Of a stretch of DNA of 64,000 nucleotides, positions 43,175-53,990 are shown one piece after another; the stretch's first letter is position 1; each line of letters begins with the position of its first letter. The position numbers and the translations under genes were made by a program. The notes below the pieces were generated by a model that saw only the letters and a list, made by a program, of their open reading frames with translations, ran no database searches and was not told the DNA's origin. This DNA comes from Harmothoe impar (lineage: Eukaryota; Annelida; Polychaeta; Phyllodocida; Polynoidae): assembly GCA_947462335.1 (NCBI GenBank), contig OX381705.1:1426001-1490000 (forward strand), in the 5' to 3' direction.

Positions 43175-43710
43175 ACCGTAAAACCTCGCGTATAATCCGA
43201 ACTTGGGAATTTCCCACACCCCTAACTTTGACGAACCATAAGACGGTTAGCTTAGTACTGAAGTATACCGGAAATCACCTGGGGAGGTATGTTTTGGATA
43301 ACCACTGCCGCACCTCTCCCAGGAGCGATAGCGGTGGGTGGACTGAGAGGATGAAAAGTGGGGTGGGGGGTGGTCAGCCCTTCTTAACATTAAAACGAGG
43401 GGTGGTGACCCCCTCCCCTGCTTTCTGGATACAGGTTCCCTGTGTTTATACAGTAATATTAGAGCAAAAACATGTTTATGGTTGTTAGTCATTGTTATGT
43501 CTGGCTCCTGATGCTCAGATGGGATGAGAGCAGGTGACTTTGGTTTCACTTAGCCTGATTATAGGGACGGTCACTTGCAACAATTTGCTTCACTATAAAA
43601 AGGAGGGGCGGTCAGTTACTCCCTCAGCCCCCACAGTAGGGGGAGTAGGGGCAGTAGGGGCAGTACAGCGGCAGTGGCCACCCCGGGCTTATACACGAGG
43701 TTTTACGGTA
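43175..43710. mobile_element. Family G inverted-repeat element (536 bp)
   Basis: TIRs accgtaaaacctcgcgtata (left) and tatacacgaggttttacggt (right). The body matches the reverse strand of 15640-16045. No coding capacity. Confidence 0.8.
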
Positions 43711-43929
43711 CTTGCTCTTAAAACTTGCACTATGCGACCTTAAAGAGTTAATATCGTGTACAAATAAGATCAGTTTGATATATTAGATACAGAAAGTGGC
43801 TTGAGGATGACACTGGGGATGTAATTAGTGTGGGGACTGAAGGTGTTATAACGGTTTACCACTTTAAGGCCGGTGTGTTGGCGCAACGCTTCATGTTCAC
43901 CAGAATAACTTGCTGGCGCTGCAGTAGTG

Positions 43930-44051
43930 CACTGAAAAAATAAACTTGTCTCCAGACTCCTCAAAGCTACTATCATAAAATAAACGAGTCAAAAGTTGTC
44001 TGACCTATCAGGTTACCATCCCACAAATATAATTTGGAGCTGGCAAATGTT
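43930..44051. mobile_element. Family C element cut by the assembly gap
   Basis: Begins tgcactgaaaaaataaac and follows family C to gagctggcaaatgtt, where the N run starts. Confidence 0.8.
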
Positions 44052-44251
44052 NNNNNNNNNNNNNNNNNNNNNNNNNNNNNNNNNNNNNNNNNNNNNNNNN
44101 NNNNNNNNNNNNNNNNNNNNNNNNNNNNNNNNNNNNNNNNNNNNNNNNNNNNNNNNNNNNNNNNNNNNNNNNNNNNNNNNNNNNNNNNNNNNNNNNNNNN
44201 NNNNNNNNNNNNNNNNNNNNNNNNNNNNNNNNNNNNNNNNNNNNNNNNNNN
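44052..44251. other. Assembly gap (200 N)
   Basis: Exactly 200 unknown bases. Frames drawn across it are meaningless. Confidence 1.
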
Positions 44252-44289
44252 CGTTCTTGTATCTGGAATAAGCGCAGGTCTTGTATAAG

Positions 44290-44442
44290 CGCGTTGCTAT
44301 AGTTCAAAAGGGGGGGGGGGTGAACAATTTTCACCGCCTTCGACGAGGGGGCGCGAAACGTTCCACGTGCTCTCGAGGGGGGGGGGGGCGTAAAAAATTG
44401 TCACCACCCTCCCCCCTGTAAATAATAAATGAACACTCCCTA
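44290..44442. mobile_element. Family H element, left part lost at the gap
   Basis: Ends ccctgtaaataataaatgaa plus cactccct as in 46280-46609; inner G-runs and cgcgaaacgttccacg also recur at 53.5 kb. Confidence 0.75.
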
Positions 44443-44974
44443 AGTAGTATAAGACAACAAGGTGCGGGGCACGTCAGAAGTATAACACTGAGGGGTGTGC
44501 AGCAGGCACCCACCGGGGAGTACCCAGCGGGCAGGCACGTTGTCTAGTGGGCGCCGCCATTACTGGAGCTGGTACTGGCAAGATGAGCACCGATAACAGC
44601 TGTCACAGGGGGGACTAGTCTCAAGCAGCCTCGGTCAGAGCCTATCATATCAGTTGGACAGCAAAGGGGACGGAGCAGTGTTGGTATAGGAGTCGGAGAG
44701 TGAGTCTCAAACCGGGCTCTCAAGCCTCCCCCGGGGCTGAGGCCGGGCGGGGCGGGGGGCGGCTGCCGCCTGTGGGCGTCCAGAGGCCGGGAGGGGACCG
44801 GGCCGGGGGCGGGAGGCGGGCACGGGGCGTAGGGAGCGGTGGTGGAGACGGTAGGACGGACGGTACATGGGGCTGGAGGCGGGGACGGACGGCAGAGGCG
44901 GGCGGGGCGGCCGGGAGGCGGGAGGCGGCGTGAGGCCGGGGTCTATCAGTTAGATAGATACACCGTAAACAATG
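44443..44974. other. GC-rich, CpG-rich tract (about 44690-44945) without a supported gene
   Basis: Dense gggcggggc and gccgggag motifs. The 77-codon frame at 44700-44933 is Gly/Arg low complexity. It might be a CpG island but no adjacent gene is visible. The part 44560-44610 resembles 54070-54120 (ctggtactggcgagat). Confidence 0.45.
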
Positions 44975-45040
44975 ATTTGTTGCCGTTGTAGGTGTGCAGT
45001 AGAATCTACAATAGGTGTACAGTTTATTGTAGGTACACAG
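44975..45040 (+). repeat. acagtagaatctac tandem array, left part
   Basis: gtgcagtagaatctacaata and gtacagtttattgtagg, the same unit seen at 46000-46205. The 959-bp inverted structure is inserted between the two parts. Confidence 0.75.
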
Positions 45041-45999
45041 TGGGGTGTTTCACAAGCCGAAATAAAATACCCTCAATTGTACATGTATTCTTCAACCAAG
45101 TTGATATTAACCAATGTCAGTTTTATGTTGGTGTTTCTAAAGCAGCAATATTATGTTCGGTCTTATCCCGACTTACAACTGAAGATAATATTGGATGTTG
45201 TGACTAAGTCTAACTTAAGTCGGTCTTAGCTTAGCTACAATGCCTAAGCTACAATTGATTAGTTGTAACAGTGAACATGGTATAGTATGGGGTACAAGCT
45301 AATATGCATTGTGAAATACTTATACATTAGTTGTATCTCGATTGTAGGCCAAAGACCCTGTGGGGTGTTTCACAAGGGGGGTATACAATTAATTGTAGAA
45401 TAAGTGTTTCTATAGTAGAAGTTAGTTGTATACAATTAATAAGACCGACATTAGGTTTTATCAATTGTATACTGGTTATAAAAGTGTTTCACAAAGGTCT
45501 ACAACCAAGATGTTAAGTCAGGGTCTTTGGCCTACAATCGAGATACAACTAATGTATAAGTATTTCACAATGCATATTAGCTTGTACCCCATACTATACC
45601 ATGTTCACTGTTACAACTAATCAATTGTAGCTTAGGCATTGTAGCTAAGCTAAGACCGACTTAAGTTAGACTTAGTCACAACATCCAATATTATCTTCAG
45701 TTGTAAGTCGGGATAAGACCGAACATAATATTGCTGCTTTAGAAACACCAACATAAAACTGACATTGGTTAATATCAACTTGGTTGAAGAATACATGTAC
45801 AATTGAGGGTATTTTATTTCGGCTTGTGAAACACCCCACTGACTTAACATCTTGGTTGTAGACCTTTGTGAAACACTTTTATAACCAGTATACAATTGAT
45901 AAAACCTAATGTCGGTCTTATTAATTGTATACAACTAACTTCTACTATAGAAACACTTATTCTACAATTAATTGTATACCCCCCTTGTGAAACACCCCA
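45041..45999. mobile_element. Interleaved inverted repeat A-B-A'-B' (959 bp)
   Basis: A = 45041-45358 (318 bp), B = 45361-45520 (160 bp), A' = 45521-45838 (reverse complement of A), B' = 45840-45999 (reverse complement of B). By eye both pairs match at every base. A and B both begin tggggtgtttcacaag; A' and B' both end with its complement, so the whole and each A-B-A' or B-A'-B' sub-block have TIRs. CAG flanks both ends (45038-45040, 46000-46002), a possible 3-bp target duplication. Frames inside are repeat artefacts. It may be a mobile element rearranged by inversion, or an assembly error. Confidence 0.9.
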
Positions 46000-46205
46000 C
46001 AGTAGACACTACTGTAAATCTACAGTTCTGTAAAACTACAGTAGAATCTACAATAGGTGTACAGTTTATTGTAGGTAAACAGTAGAATCTACTGTAAATC
46101 TACAGTTCTGTAAAACTACAGTAGAATCTAATATAAATGTACAGTTTATTGTAGGTACACAGTAGACACTATTGTAAATCTACAGTTCTGTAAAACTACA
46201 GTTTA
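46000..46205 (+). repeat. Tandem acagtagaatctac/ctacagttctgtaaaac array, right part
   Basis: About three units of 70-80 bp, each partly self-complementary (gtagaatctac, ctgtaaatctacag). Confidence 0.8.
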
Positions 46206-46279
46206 CACTGTACGCAGCTGAGGGAATGGAGCCGTGTTGGGATGGCAGTCGGAAACTGAGATGTAGCCTAACGTTGATA

Positions 46280-46609
46280 AGGGAGTGTTCATTTATTAAT
46301 TACAGGGGGGGGGTGGGGAGATTTCGCGCGGAGGGGCAAAAAACTTTTAGGCCCCCCCCCTCGAGGGCGTGTGTAACGCTTTGCGCCCCCCTCGCCGAAG
46401 GAGCCAAAAAAATTTCGCCCCCCTTTGAACTATATTAACACACGGGCTTTTTGGCTAAAAAGGGGCTTAAATTTTTACGCCCCCCCCCCCCTCAAATGGG
46501 GTCAGAATTTTTTACGCCCCCCCCCCTCAGAAGGGGTTGGAAATTGTTACCCCCCCCCCCAAACCCACCACCCCCCCCCCCCCCTGTAAATAATAAATGA
46601 ACACTCCCT
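46280..46609. mobile_element. Family H element, complete
   Basis: TIRs agggagtgttcatttatta / taataaatgaacactccct with long C- or G-runs inside. Other copies at 44290-44442 and 53341-53660. Confidence 0.85.
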
Positions 46610-46645
46610 AAAGGAGTTACATGGCCAACTAGACACATTCAGTTG

Positions 46646-46674
46646 GAGTGTTGTTGTTGTTGTTGTTGTTGTTT
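46646..46674. repeat. (GTT)n microsatellite
   Basis: About nine gtt units. Confidence 0.9.
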
Positions 46675-46797
46675 GAAAAAGTATTGGATAGTGTGACATC
46701 CACTCATGTCGTCCTGCCCACTCTACACCCCTGAACCATGGTGGTGGTTATTTGACATATCTTAGTAATTCTAGTATACCTGGCAATATCGTTATTT

Positions 46798-47041
46798 AAT
46801 GCACTATGCCATATGTGTCGTCATGATGCATGAATGCAGCCCTGGTGAGTTTAACAAACCAGTGCTGCATTCTCCCAGTGCTATAAGAATGATGCATGGA
46901 TGCATGGATGCACTTCCGGCCCAAGTTAATTCAGTGAACTCTAATTCTTTATGGGCTGATACACTCCCGAAGGATCGTCATGATCGTCAGGGGCACAACA
47001 TGCACGTTAAACCCCCATGTATGCGGTGCTTAAAGTGTTAG
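46798..47041. mobile_element. Family A element
   Basis: catgatgcatgaatgcagcc and gatgcatggatgcatggatg cores; right end ggtgcttaaagtgtta. Confidence 0.7.
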
Positions 47042-47396
47042 ACCTAATAACCACAGATATCTCGTAGTTATTTCATTTTCTTGCGTATTTTTAATCACGG
47101 TTAAACGAAATGAATTTGTAATTCAAAATGTCCCGAGACAACGACGCGCTCATTTTGCAAAAGAACGCAATAAATGAGAGTTAAGTGAAACGAATCAGAC
47201 AAATCTAGCCTTAAAACAACCCCAGTCATGGCCGGCATTCAATCATTTTGATTATTGTTTCAAGAAATGAACACAAAATGTCAAAATTGCGCCTGGCCTT
47301 CTAAGCCTCGAAATCCATTTGGACAACATTTCTGAAACCCAATATAGTTACACAAGCAGATATTTGAATTAGTATTGGAATTATTGTTTCTGCTTT
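47042..47396. other. No recognisable feature
   Basis: Unique-looking sequence without a coding signal. Confidence 0.5.
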
Positions 47397-47521
47397 TTAA
47401 CCATTCAGGGACGGCATGTTGCCTTGTAGCAATATATTGGCATGATACGGCAGCGCATTGCCAGCGAGTTACTCGCCGAGTTTGACATTTTGTGAATGTA
47501 TCGAGCCGCGCCCAGTGTACA

Positions 47522-47716
47522 TACCGTACCGTCGCGATTAAGCGCCGGGGCGCTCTTCAATTTGAAGGGCCTCTTACCCAGGCGCTTATACAAGACCGGC
47601 GCTTATTCAAGGTCACGATTTTAGTGCTTAAGAAGTATTTGGAAGCCCCTGCACCCCGGCGCTTATTCACGACCGGCGCTTATTCAAGACCAGGCGCTTT
47701 ATCGCGACGGTACGGT
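47522..47716. mobile_element. Family K inverted-repeat element (195 bp)
   Basis: Left taccgtaccgtcgcgattaa, right ttatcgcgacggtacggta: TIRs of about 24 bp with one mismatch. Inner direct repeats of cggcgcttattca. Flanks give no obvious duplication. Confidence 0.85.
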
Positions 47717-47839
47717 AGATCACTTATAAAGCGCTTATTAAGCGCTGCACATAATCTGCAGCTCTTAACTAGCGCTTAATAAGGGCTGATGTTGTGAGTT
47801 GTCCATAGTTGCCTTAGTACCTGCTTTTGATCCAAAGAG

Positions 47840-47954
47840 TGGCGAGTAGCTGGCGAGTTACTGGCGAGTAGCTGGCGAGTTACTGGCGAGTAGCTGGCGA
47901 GTTACTGGCGAGTAGCTGGCGAGTTACTGGCGAGTAGCTGGCGAGTTACTCGCC
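47840..47954 (+). repeat. 22-bp minisatellite (ggcgagtagctggcgagttact)
   Basis: About five units alternate gagtagct and gagttact. The motif ggcgagttactcgcc is the core of family A. Confidence 0.9.
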
Positions 47955-48117
47955 TGCACTGTACCCGCGCAGCGTTGCAATCTTTTGTCAGTACAACAAC
48001 CCTGCATGATGCATCCCTGGCATGATGCATCTCCAGAGCTGCATTAATGCAGCATGACAACACATCCGTACAAAGGACATCGCACATTAAATCACTACGC
48101 CGTCCTTAAAGGATTAA

Positions 48118-48445
48118 ATCATTATTACAATAATTGTTTCTTCTTTTTAAAGGGCACCTTAGCGGCAGGGTCTCCGTTTCACGCAATTACCCGCCGCTGA
48201 TGTATCAAATATAAAGTTTAATAAGCCTGGATATTTATTAAATGTTCAAACGGCCACTGCCTGGTGGGGTGTCCTACATACTGTACATGTAATTATACCT
48301 CCATGTAAAGACCAACTTAGCAGAAGCTCTGCTTCAGAATAAAGCATTGATAACGGTAAAGGCATGATCGGGCATGTAACATAACTAAATTAACGATGTA
48401 TGATGAATGCATGTTGGCTTTGGATAATAACAGCGTTCTGGATGA
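48118..48445. other. No recognisable feature
   Basis: No repeat or coding signal seen. Confidence 0.5.
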
Positions 48446-48622
48446 GGCCAAAGAAATTAAAGTTTGTTTCATGTAACATGGGAGGAAAATGTATGGTCGG
48501 TAGGTCGGATTTTTTTAAAAACTTTTTATTGAACATGAATGTTTAAGCCAACCTTTTTGAATACCCGAAAATTGACCAAAAAAGGCTAAAAATGACCTGA
48601 AACAAACCTTTTTTTTTTGCCT
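48446..48622. mobile_element. Family D element, short copy
   Basis: ggccaaagaaatt... gtttgtttcatgtaac at left; cctgaaacaaacc and tttttttgcc at right; gtcggtaggtcggat inside. Confidence 0.8.
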
Positions 48623-49311
48623 GATAACAAAATTTAAAGTTTAACGGAGGTCAAACTATGTGAGAGTTGTGGTCGTATAGTTTAGAAAACGGTCCAAATA
48701 GGGCGTTCATTAAAAGGGCCCTTACCATAGGTGGATTACATTAATACTCTATCCCGGCACTTATACAAGACAGGCGCTTATTCAAGATACCTACATCAGA
48801 AGAGATATACCTGCAAACAAAATCTCAAGCAGAACTCGTGCCATTCTCGTGTCATAACTCGAGAATTTCATAACGATTTTGGAATGTTTTTGGAAATTTC
48901 CCTTTGACATATCCCCTGTCATTTCTTGTAGTGAAACTCTTCATTCTACTTGTGGAATTTCTTTTTTTTCCCAAGTAAAACTCGCGAAATAGGCTACACA
49001 TCACTATTGAACATGTCGCTAGGAACATTCACTATTCTCGAGAAGCTCCCGTGTCTAGCTTGTGTGTACAGATTGTACATTTCGTTTCTAACTTGTGTCA
49101 TTCCTGAGTTAATTATGTTTGGAGGGATATAATATTGTACATTGTAATACAGGATGATGGTATACGGGACTAGCACATCCTGGTACCTCAGGTAGTCGGG
49201 GGCTATATATCAGGTTTAATCCCCTCCTTTCACACCTTGAACAAAGGTGCTGATAAAAGATTCTCTCATGATGCACTGCTCTGGAGTCGGGGGCTTAACC
49301 ACAATGCATTG
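48623..49311. other. No supported gene; a short family K-like fragment
   Basis: 48745-48790 has acttatacaagacaggcgc and ttattcaaga, resembling family K direct repeats. Otherwise featureless. Confidence 0.5.
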
Positions 49312-49367
49312 CTCTCAGGCAAGATGGTGACCCCCATAGCCTAATGCGCTAGTGCCCTATAGGCGTC
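49312..49367 (+). repeat. Dispersed repeat, inverted homologue of the window end (63943-64000)
   Basis: cccatagcctaatgcgctag and agatggtgacccccat match the reverse strand at 63943-64000. Confidence 0.65.
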
Positions 49368-49518
49368 CAGGGGCGGATTTAGGGGTGGGCGGACCCGGCG
49401 TGCGCCCCCCCCCCCTATTTTTCTGTACATTTTAATTTGGCAATTTCCAATACCCCCAGTACATTGCCTATTTCACGCCCCCCCCCCCCCCTTTTCCAAA
49501 ATCCTGGATCCGCCCCTG
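49368..49518. mobile_element. Family I element (151 bp) with GGCGTC duplication
   Basis: Left caggggcggatttagg, right cctggatccgcccctg. GGCGTC lies on both sides (49362-49367 and 49519-49524). Poly-C runs inside. Confidence 0.85.
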
Positions 49519-49784
49519 GGCGTCTAGCCGGTTGGATTATTAACCAATGAGAAAATTCCCTGGGCTTCACTGCAGAATTCTTAGGGGGCATTATGTAACA
49601 GCCTGTACCCATTGTGATTACTGTATCAGTGCGTATCTGGCCGGTTACCAGATCAAGCAATGGTGCCCCCTACTAAGAAACCTGCAACCTCGGTATAGCG
49701 CTAACTTCCACTGGTGGGTATAGGAAAATTACTTTATCCATTTAAGAGCTGTATATATCGTGTTTAAAGTAATATGGCATTTGT

Positions 49785-50120
49785 CATCATCAGTCGACTT
49801 GCCAGGGATGCATTCATGCATCATGCCGATCCCTGAAAATGTTTCAACGCCGCACACTTTGAGCCATGTATTAAATGGTACACTGAAAAATTAAACTTGT
49901 CCGCAGATTCTTTTAAGTGACAAAGAAGTAGTGTTTTAACTGGAGTTGTCGGATAGAAGATCCACTTGGCATTTTCCAACCCAAAATCCAACATTTGTCA
50001 GCCCTAGCCTCAGAACTGCGCCAGCCCTAGAATATCCAAAGGGTTCACATGATGTTCAAAAGCAAGCTTGCCAAATCGACTCACCAGGCCTGCATTCATA
50101 CATCATGCTACAAAAGGGAT
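49785..50120. mobile_element. Two family A fragments around a family C fragment
   Basis: 49785-49865: gccagggatgcattcatgca and catcatgccgatccc. 49879-49990: tacactgaaaaattaaactt, a family C left end, truncated on the right. 50036-50120: cacatgatgttcaaaagc and caccaggcctgcattcatac. Confidence 0.6.
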
Positions 50121-50147
50121 AAATCATATTTATAGCAGCATGTGGCG

Positions 50148-50312
<165 letters not shown>

Positions 50313-50369
50313 CTTGTCACTTGAAGTGGGTCACTACCTGGGCTAATATTGTCAGTCACATCCCCGGAA

Positions 50370-50615
50370 GAAGATCTTCAAAGAGAGACAGAGACAGAAA
50401 GAGAGACAGAGGCACAAAGACAGAGGCACAAAGACAGAGACAGAAAGAAAGACAGACAGCGAGAGAGGGACAGACAGAGACAGGCATATCATAGACGGAG
50501 CCAAACAGAGATAGGCAGACAGGGATAGACAGACAAAAAAAAATAATAGAGACAGATAGACAGCACGACAGGCATACAGACAGAGACAGAGAATTAGGGA
50601 GAGAGAGGCCATTTT
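50370..50615. repeat. GAGACA-rich simple repeat
   Basis: gagacaga/gacagacag variants. Confidence 0.95.
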
Positions 50616-50990
50616 CCGTCATCCTCTGGTCGCCATTCGGTTATATTTTTGTCATCTTATGTCACCCACCCTCAAACTTTCTCAAATGCCTCCAACGCCT
50701 GCTTTATGTTTCTATAATACAATTTAAAGTTACAGATTATGGTGGCCTGGGATAGAATCTTAGCCTCTCCTAGGGTAACGCCACCTAGTGGAAATGGCTG
50801 ATGAAATGATATGTCAGCTCTTATATTAACTCTCATTTCACATGATTCCATGATATTGTGCGTAAGCAAACCAATATGGAACCTTATAGTTCTACCCCAT
50901 CTATCTCTGCCCATTAGGATATTCTAGATGTAAATTTATGTCTTTTTCTCATATCATTTTTTCATATTGTCTCAGAATACCTCATAGACA
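50616..50990. other. No recognisable feature
   Basis: Nothing supported. Confidence 0.5.
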
Positions 50991-51229
50991 TTAACCCTTT
51001 TAGGACGGCATGTTGGTCGACATGATGCATGAATGCAACCCTGGTGAGTAACTCGCCAGTCCTGCATTCAAGCATCATGCAGACTGTACAGGATTGAGAC
51101 ACTCCTGATGTACTGGGTCGGTATATGATGCACCAAAATGTAGCACCAGCGAGTTACTCACCGCGACTGCATTGGTCCATCATTACTACAAATGTCATCT
51201 TTTAGCGACGCACCGTCCTTAAAGGGTTG
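50991..51229. mobile_element. Family A element, well preserved
   Basis: ttaacccttttaggacggca to accgtccttaaagggttga; both gatgcatgaatgcaac and ggcgag/ctcgcc elements present. Good reference copy. Confidence 0.85.
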
Positions 51230-51357
51230 AAGACTTTTCCCGCCATGCCTCCAGAGTTGACCCTGGGTGGTGGGGGTGGGGGAGCGGGGGGGGGGACTAT
51301 TCCGTCAGCATATGGCGGTTAGTTATTGGTGTATTCCCACTATAGTGTGTCCCTGTG

Positions 51358-51951
51358 GTACCCTTTAGGGACGGCATGATGCCTTAATGCATCATTCCTT
51401 GGTCGTCATGATGCATGACTGCAACCCCAGAGGCGTAGGAAGCAAATCTTCATTGGGGGGGCCCAGGGGGGCCCACTCCGACCAACTTTAAGTATCGTTT
51501 TTTTTTCATTTTGTATCATATACATGCCTTATATTAGATTGTATGGAAAAGTAGTATTTCAGCCCCCTTTATTTCTGATCTGGGGGCCCAGCCCCCTCTG
51601 CCCTCACTTTTCCCTATTCGGGAGAGGTAAGGATTGAAAATTGTGTATATTATATTACAGGTCTTGACAAATTTTGGGGGGGCCCAAACATATTCAGGCC
51701 CCCCCTCCTCAGTGATTGGGGGGGCCCGGGCCCCCCTGGCCCCCCCTTTTCCTACGCCACTGAACCCTGGTGTGTAACTCGCCAGTGCTGCATTCCAGCA
51801 TCATGCCGATCCTACAGGATTGAGACACTCCGGAAGGATCAGTATGGTGCACCAATGCAGCACTGGCGAGTTACTCAACGGGGCTGTATTCATCTAACAT
51901 GACCACCAAGTGTATGATACATTAACGCCGTACGCTGACCTTAGAGGGTTA
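51358..51951. mobile_element. Family A element interrupted by a family J element
   Basis: taccctttagggacggcatg to cgctgaccttagagggtta, broken after gactgcaaccc by the 335-bp family J insertion. Confidence 0.85.
51428..51762. mobile_element. Family J element with AACCC duplication
   Basis: Left cagaggcgtaggaagc, right ttttcctacgccactg; AACCC at 51423-51427 and 51763-51767. Interior has GGGGGGCCC blocks. Confidence 0.85.
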
Positions 51952-51973
51952 TCCCGCCATGCCTGCAGTGCCC

Positions 51974-52293
51974 AGGAGGCTCTTTCAGAACAGAATCGTC
52001 AGTCGTCATAATTGGATTTTCGTCAAAGGCTCTCACCAGTGTAATATTTTGTGTTGGCGACCATGGCAAATGTGTGGATCCTGAGTGGTAGTCAAATGAA
52101 TATTGGGGCCATTTGATAAACTATACTATACACTATACAAAAATGGCAAATACTATACACTGTAGAAAAATGTCCAATTCTATATTCTGACGATTTCATG
52201 TTGTAAAAGAAATTTTACTACAGGTCGTAAAACAGGATTCGTCACGTCACCAGTTCCCTACGACCACGTCAGTTGTTCTGAATGAGCCTCCTG
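51974..52293. mobile_element. Family F element
   Basis: aggaggctctttcagaacag at left, gttctgaatgagcctcct at right; ggtcgtaaaac and gacgatttcatgttg inside. Confidence 0.8.
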
Positions 52294-52304
52294 GGCTCAC
52301 CAGG

Positions 52305-52648
52305 AGGCTCATTCAGAACGCGTTCGTCAGTCGCCATTATTCGTCAAAACGTGTCAAAAGGGTAAATTTTGGTGTTGACGAGCAAGGCAAATCTGTACAG
52401 TATAAGTGGTCGTCAAATGAAAATTTGGGGCATTTCACAAGGCATATATATAAATATTATATGTGTATATATTATATATGTCTATTATATGTAAATACGG
52501 CCCTGCCTACTGACAATTTAAGGCAAACATACCCAATTTTATTTTTTGACGATTTCATGTTCTGAAACACTTTTTACTAGTGGTCGTCAAATAGCCTTTT
52601 TCACGTCAAAATTTGCCTGCGACTGCGTCAGTTGTTCTGAAAGACCCT
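52305..52648. mobile_element. Family F element, adjacent copy
   Basis: ggaggctcattcagaacgcg at left, gttgttctgaaagaccctgc at right. It is separated from the previous copy by about 11 bp (gggctcacca). Confidence 0.8.
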
Positions 52649-52803
52649 GCAGAGCTGACCTGGGCCTATTGCCTCAGCCTGTTGCTGTTAGTTATTGCGG
52701 TATGCCTCCTATAGGGTATCCCCTGTACAGTAACCGACCCAGCCCCTCCCCGACCCCCGCGCCCTCTGGTGGTCTGAGTGTCACCCGGGCCGGTTATTTG
52801 CTG

Positions 52804-53088
52804 GGGGTGGGGCCAAATAATGAAAAAATGTTTCCGGTAACCCGACCGGGTCTAGCAGAACAGTGCCGGGCCCTCCTTTTTTTTCAGTTTTCTTGATTTT
52901 TCTGCTACTTTCTGTTCTTTACGGTTTGTAAATCGGACAGGAATTAAAGATCTAAACCCTAAATCCAGGCCCAAAATTGAAATTTTAGAGAAGAAAAAAA
53001 ACAAAAAACAAACAATCTGACCGACCGGGCCTGCTTTGCAAGACCATGTTACCGTAAACCAACCTTTTCCCATTTGGCCCCGGGGTGG
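52804..53088. mobile_element. Family D-like element, divergent
   Basis: ggggccaaataatg and gtttccggtaac at left, gttaccgtaaaccaacc and catttggcccc at right; cgaccgggtc/gaccgaccgggcc inside. The nearby reading frames are not credible. Confidence 0.65.
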
Positions 53089-53242
53089 ATAGGACGGCCG
53101 TGGTGAGGGGTGGGGGAGACTATATTGATATATCATATTGTCATCAGGAGGGGATGGTGGGGGGTGGTGGTGCTGATGATGTAACACTAACTGTTTATCA
53201 TAGGACACTGCAGACTCCCACTCCGCTGGGTGCAGCCCCCTC

Positions 53243-53330
53243 ACCCCCCCCCCCTCCTCCACCATGCACCTCCACCCCCCCCCCTCCCCCTCACCCCCCC
53301 CCCCTCCTCCACCATGCACCTCCACCTTGT
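53243..53330. repeat. C-rich tandem duplication
   Basis: Two copies of ccccctcctccaccatgcac with poly-C between. Confidence 0.85.
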
Positions 53331-53340
53331 AACCCTTTAC

Positions 53341-53660
53341 GGGAGTGTTCATTTATTAGTTACAGGGGGGGGGTGGGTTTGGGGGGGGGCGTAAAGATTC
53401 CCGACCCCTCCTGAGGGGGGGGGGCGTTAACAATTCTGACCCCTCTTAAGGGGGGGGGGGGAATTCAGCCCCTCTTAAGCAAAAAAAGCCAGCGTGTTAC
53501 TATAGTTCAAAGGGGGGAGACGAAAAATTTTCGGCGTCCTCGGCGAGGGGGGGGGGCGTGACGTGTTCCATGAGCTCTCGAGGGGGGTGGGGGGGTGTAA
53601 AAAAATGTCGCCCCTCCGCGTGAAATCTCACCACCTGTAATTGATAAATGAACACTCCCT
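53341..53660. mobile_element. Family H element
   Basis: gggagtgttcatttattag at left, gataaatgaacactccct at right. Confidence 0.85.
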
Positions 53661-53790
53661 AAGGGCAGCATGATGCCTCAAGGCCTCAGACTGCAACTGG
53701 TTGCGACAGCCCCTACTGATAAGAGCTGATAGGCTGGGTACAAGCTTGTCCCTGGAAGTGATTGTTACCCAGGGACAAGGTCAAATGGGT

Positions 53791-53990
53791 ATGACGTGGT
53801 CGTATAGGAAAATAGTGACGTGAAAAAACCTGTTTCACGGCCACTCGTAAAATTTCTTTCACAGGCTTTTTATAGAAATCTATAGAAAATATTTATAGAT
53901 ACCACATTTTGCCAGTTAGAAATGCTAATATTGACCTATTGACGAAAATCCAATTATGACGACTGACGAGTTAGTTCTGAAAGACCCTTC
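53791..53990. mobile_element. Family F element, shorter copy
   Basis: gacgtggtcgtataggaaaa, ccactcgtaaaatttc and gacgactgacgagttagttc; the left terminal ggaggctc is missing. Confidence 0.65.

Larger units (their letters stand above)
47397..48117. mobile_element. Family A element expanded by insertions
   Basis: Left end ttaaccattcagggacggc, right end cgccgtccttaaaggatta. Between them lie a family K element (47522-47716) and a 22-bp minisatellite built from its own core (47840-47954). Confidence 0.75.

Noticed and set aside
43996..44334. Frames crossing the N run
   Set aside because: They consist mainly of unknown residues.
44700..44933. Gene or promoter in the CpG-rich tract
   Set aside because: Frame is Gly/Arg low complexity and no neighbouring gene is visible; the nearby gap limits judgement.
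53085..53414. 109-codon Pro/Thr-rich frame
   Set aside because: C-rich tandem sequence running into a family H element.
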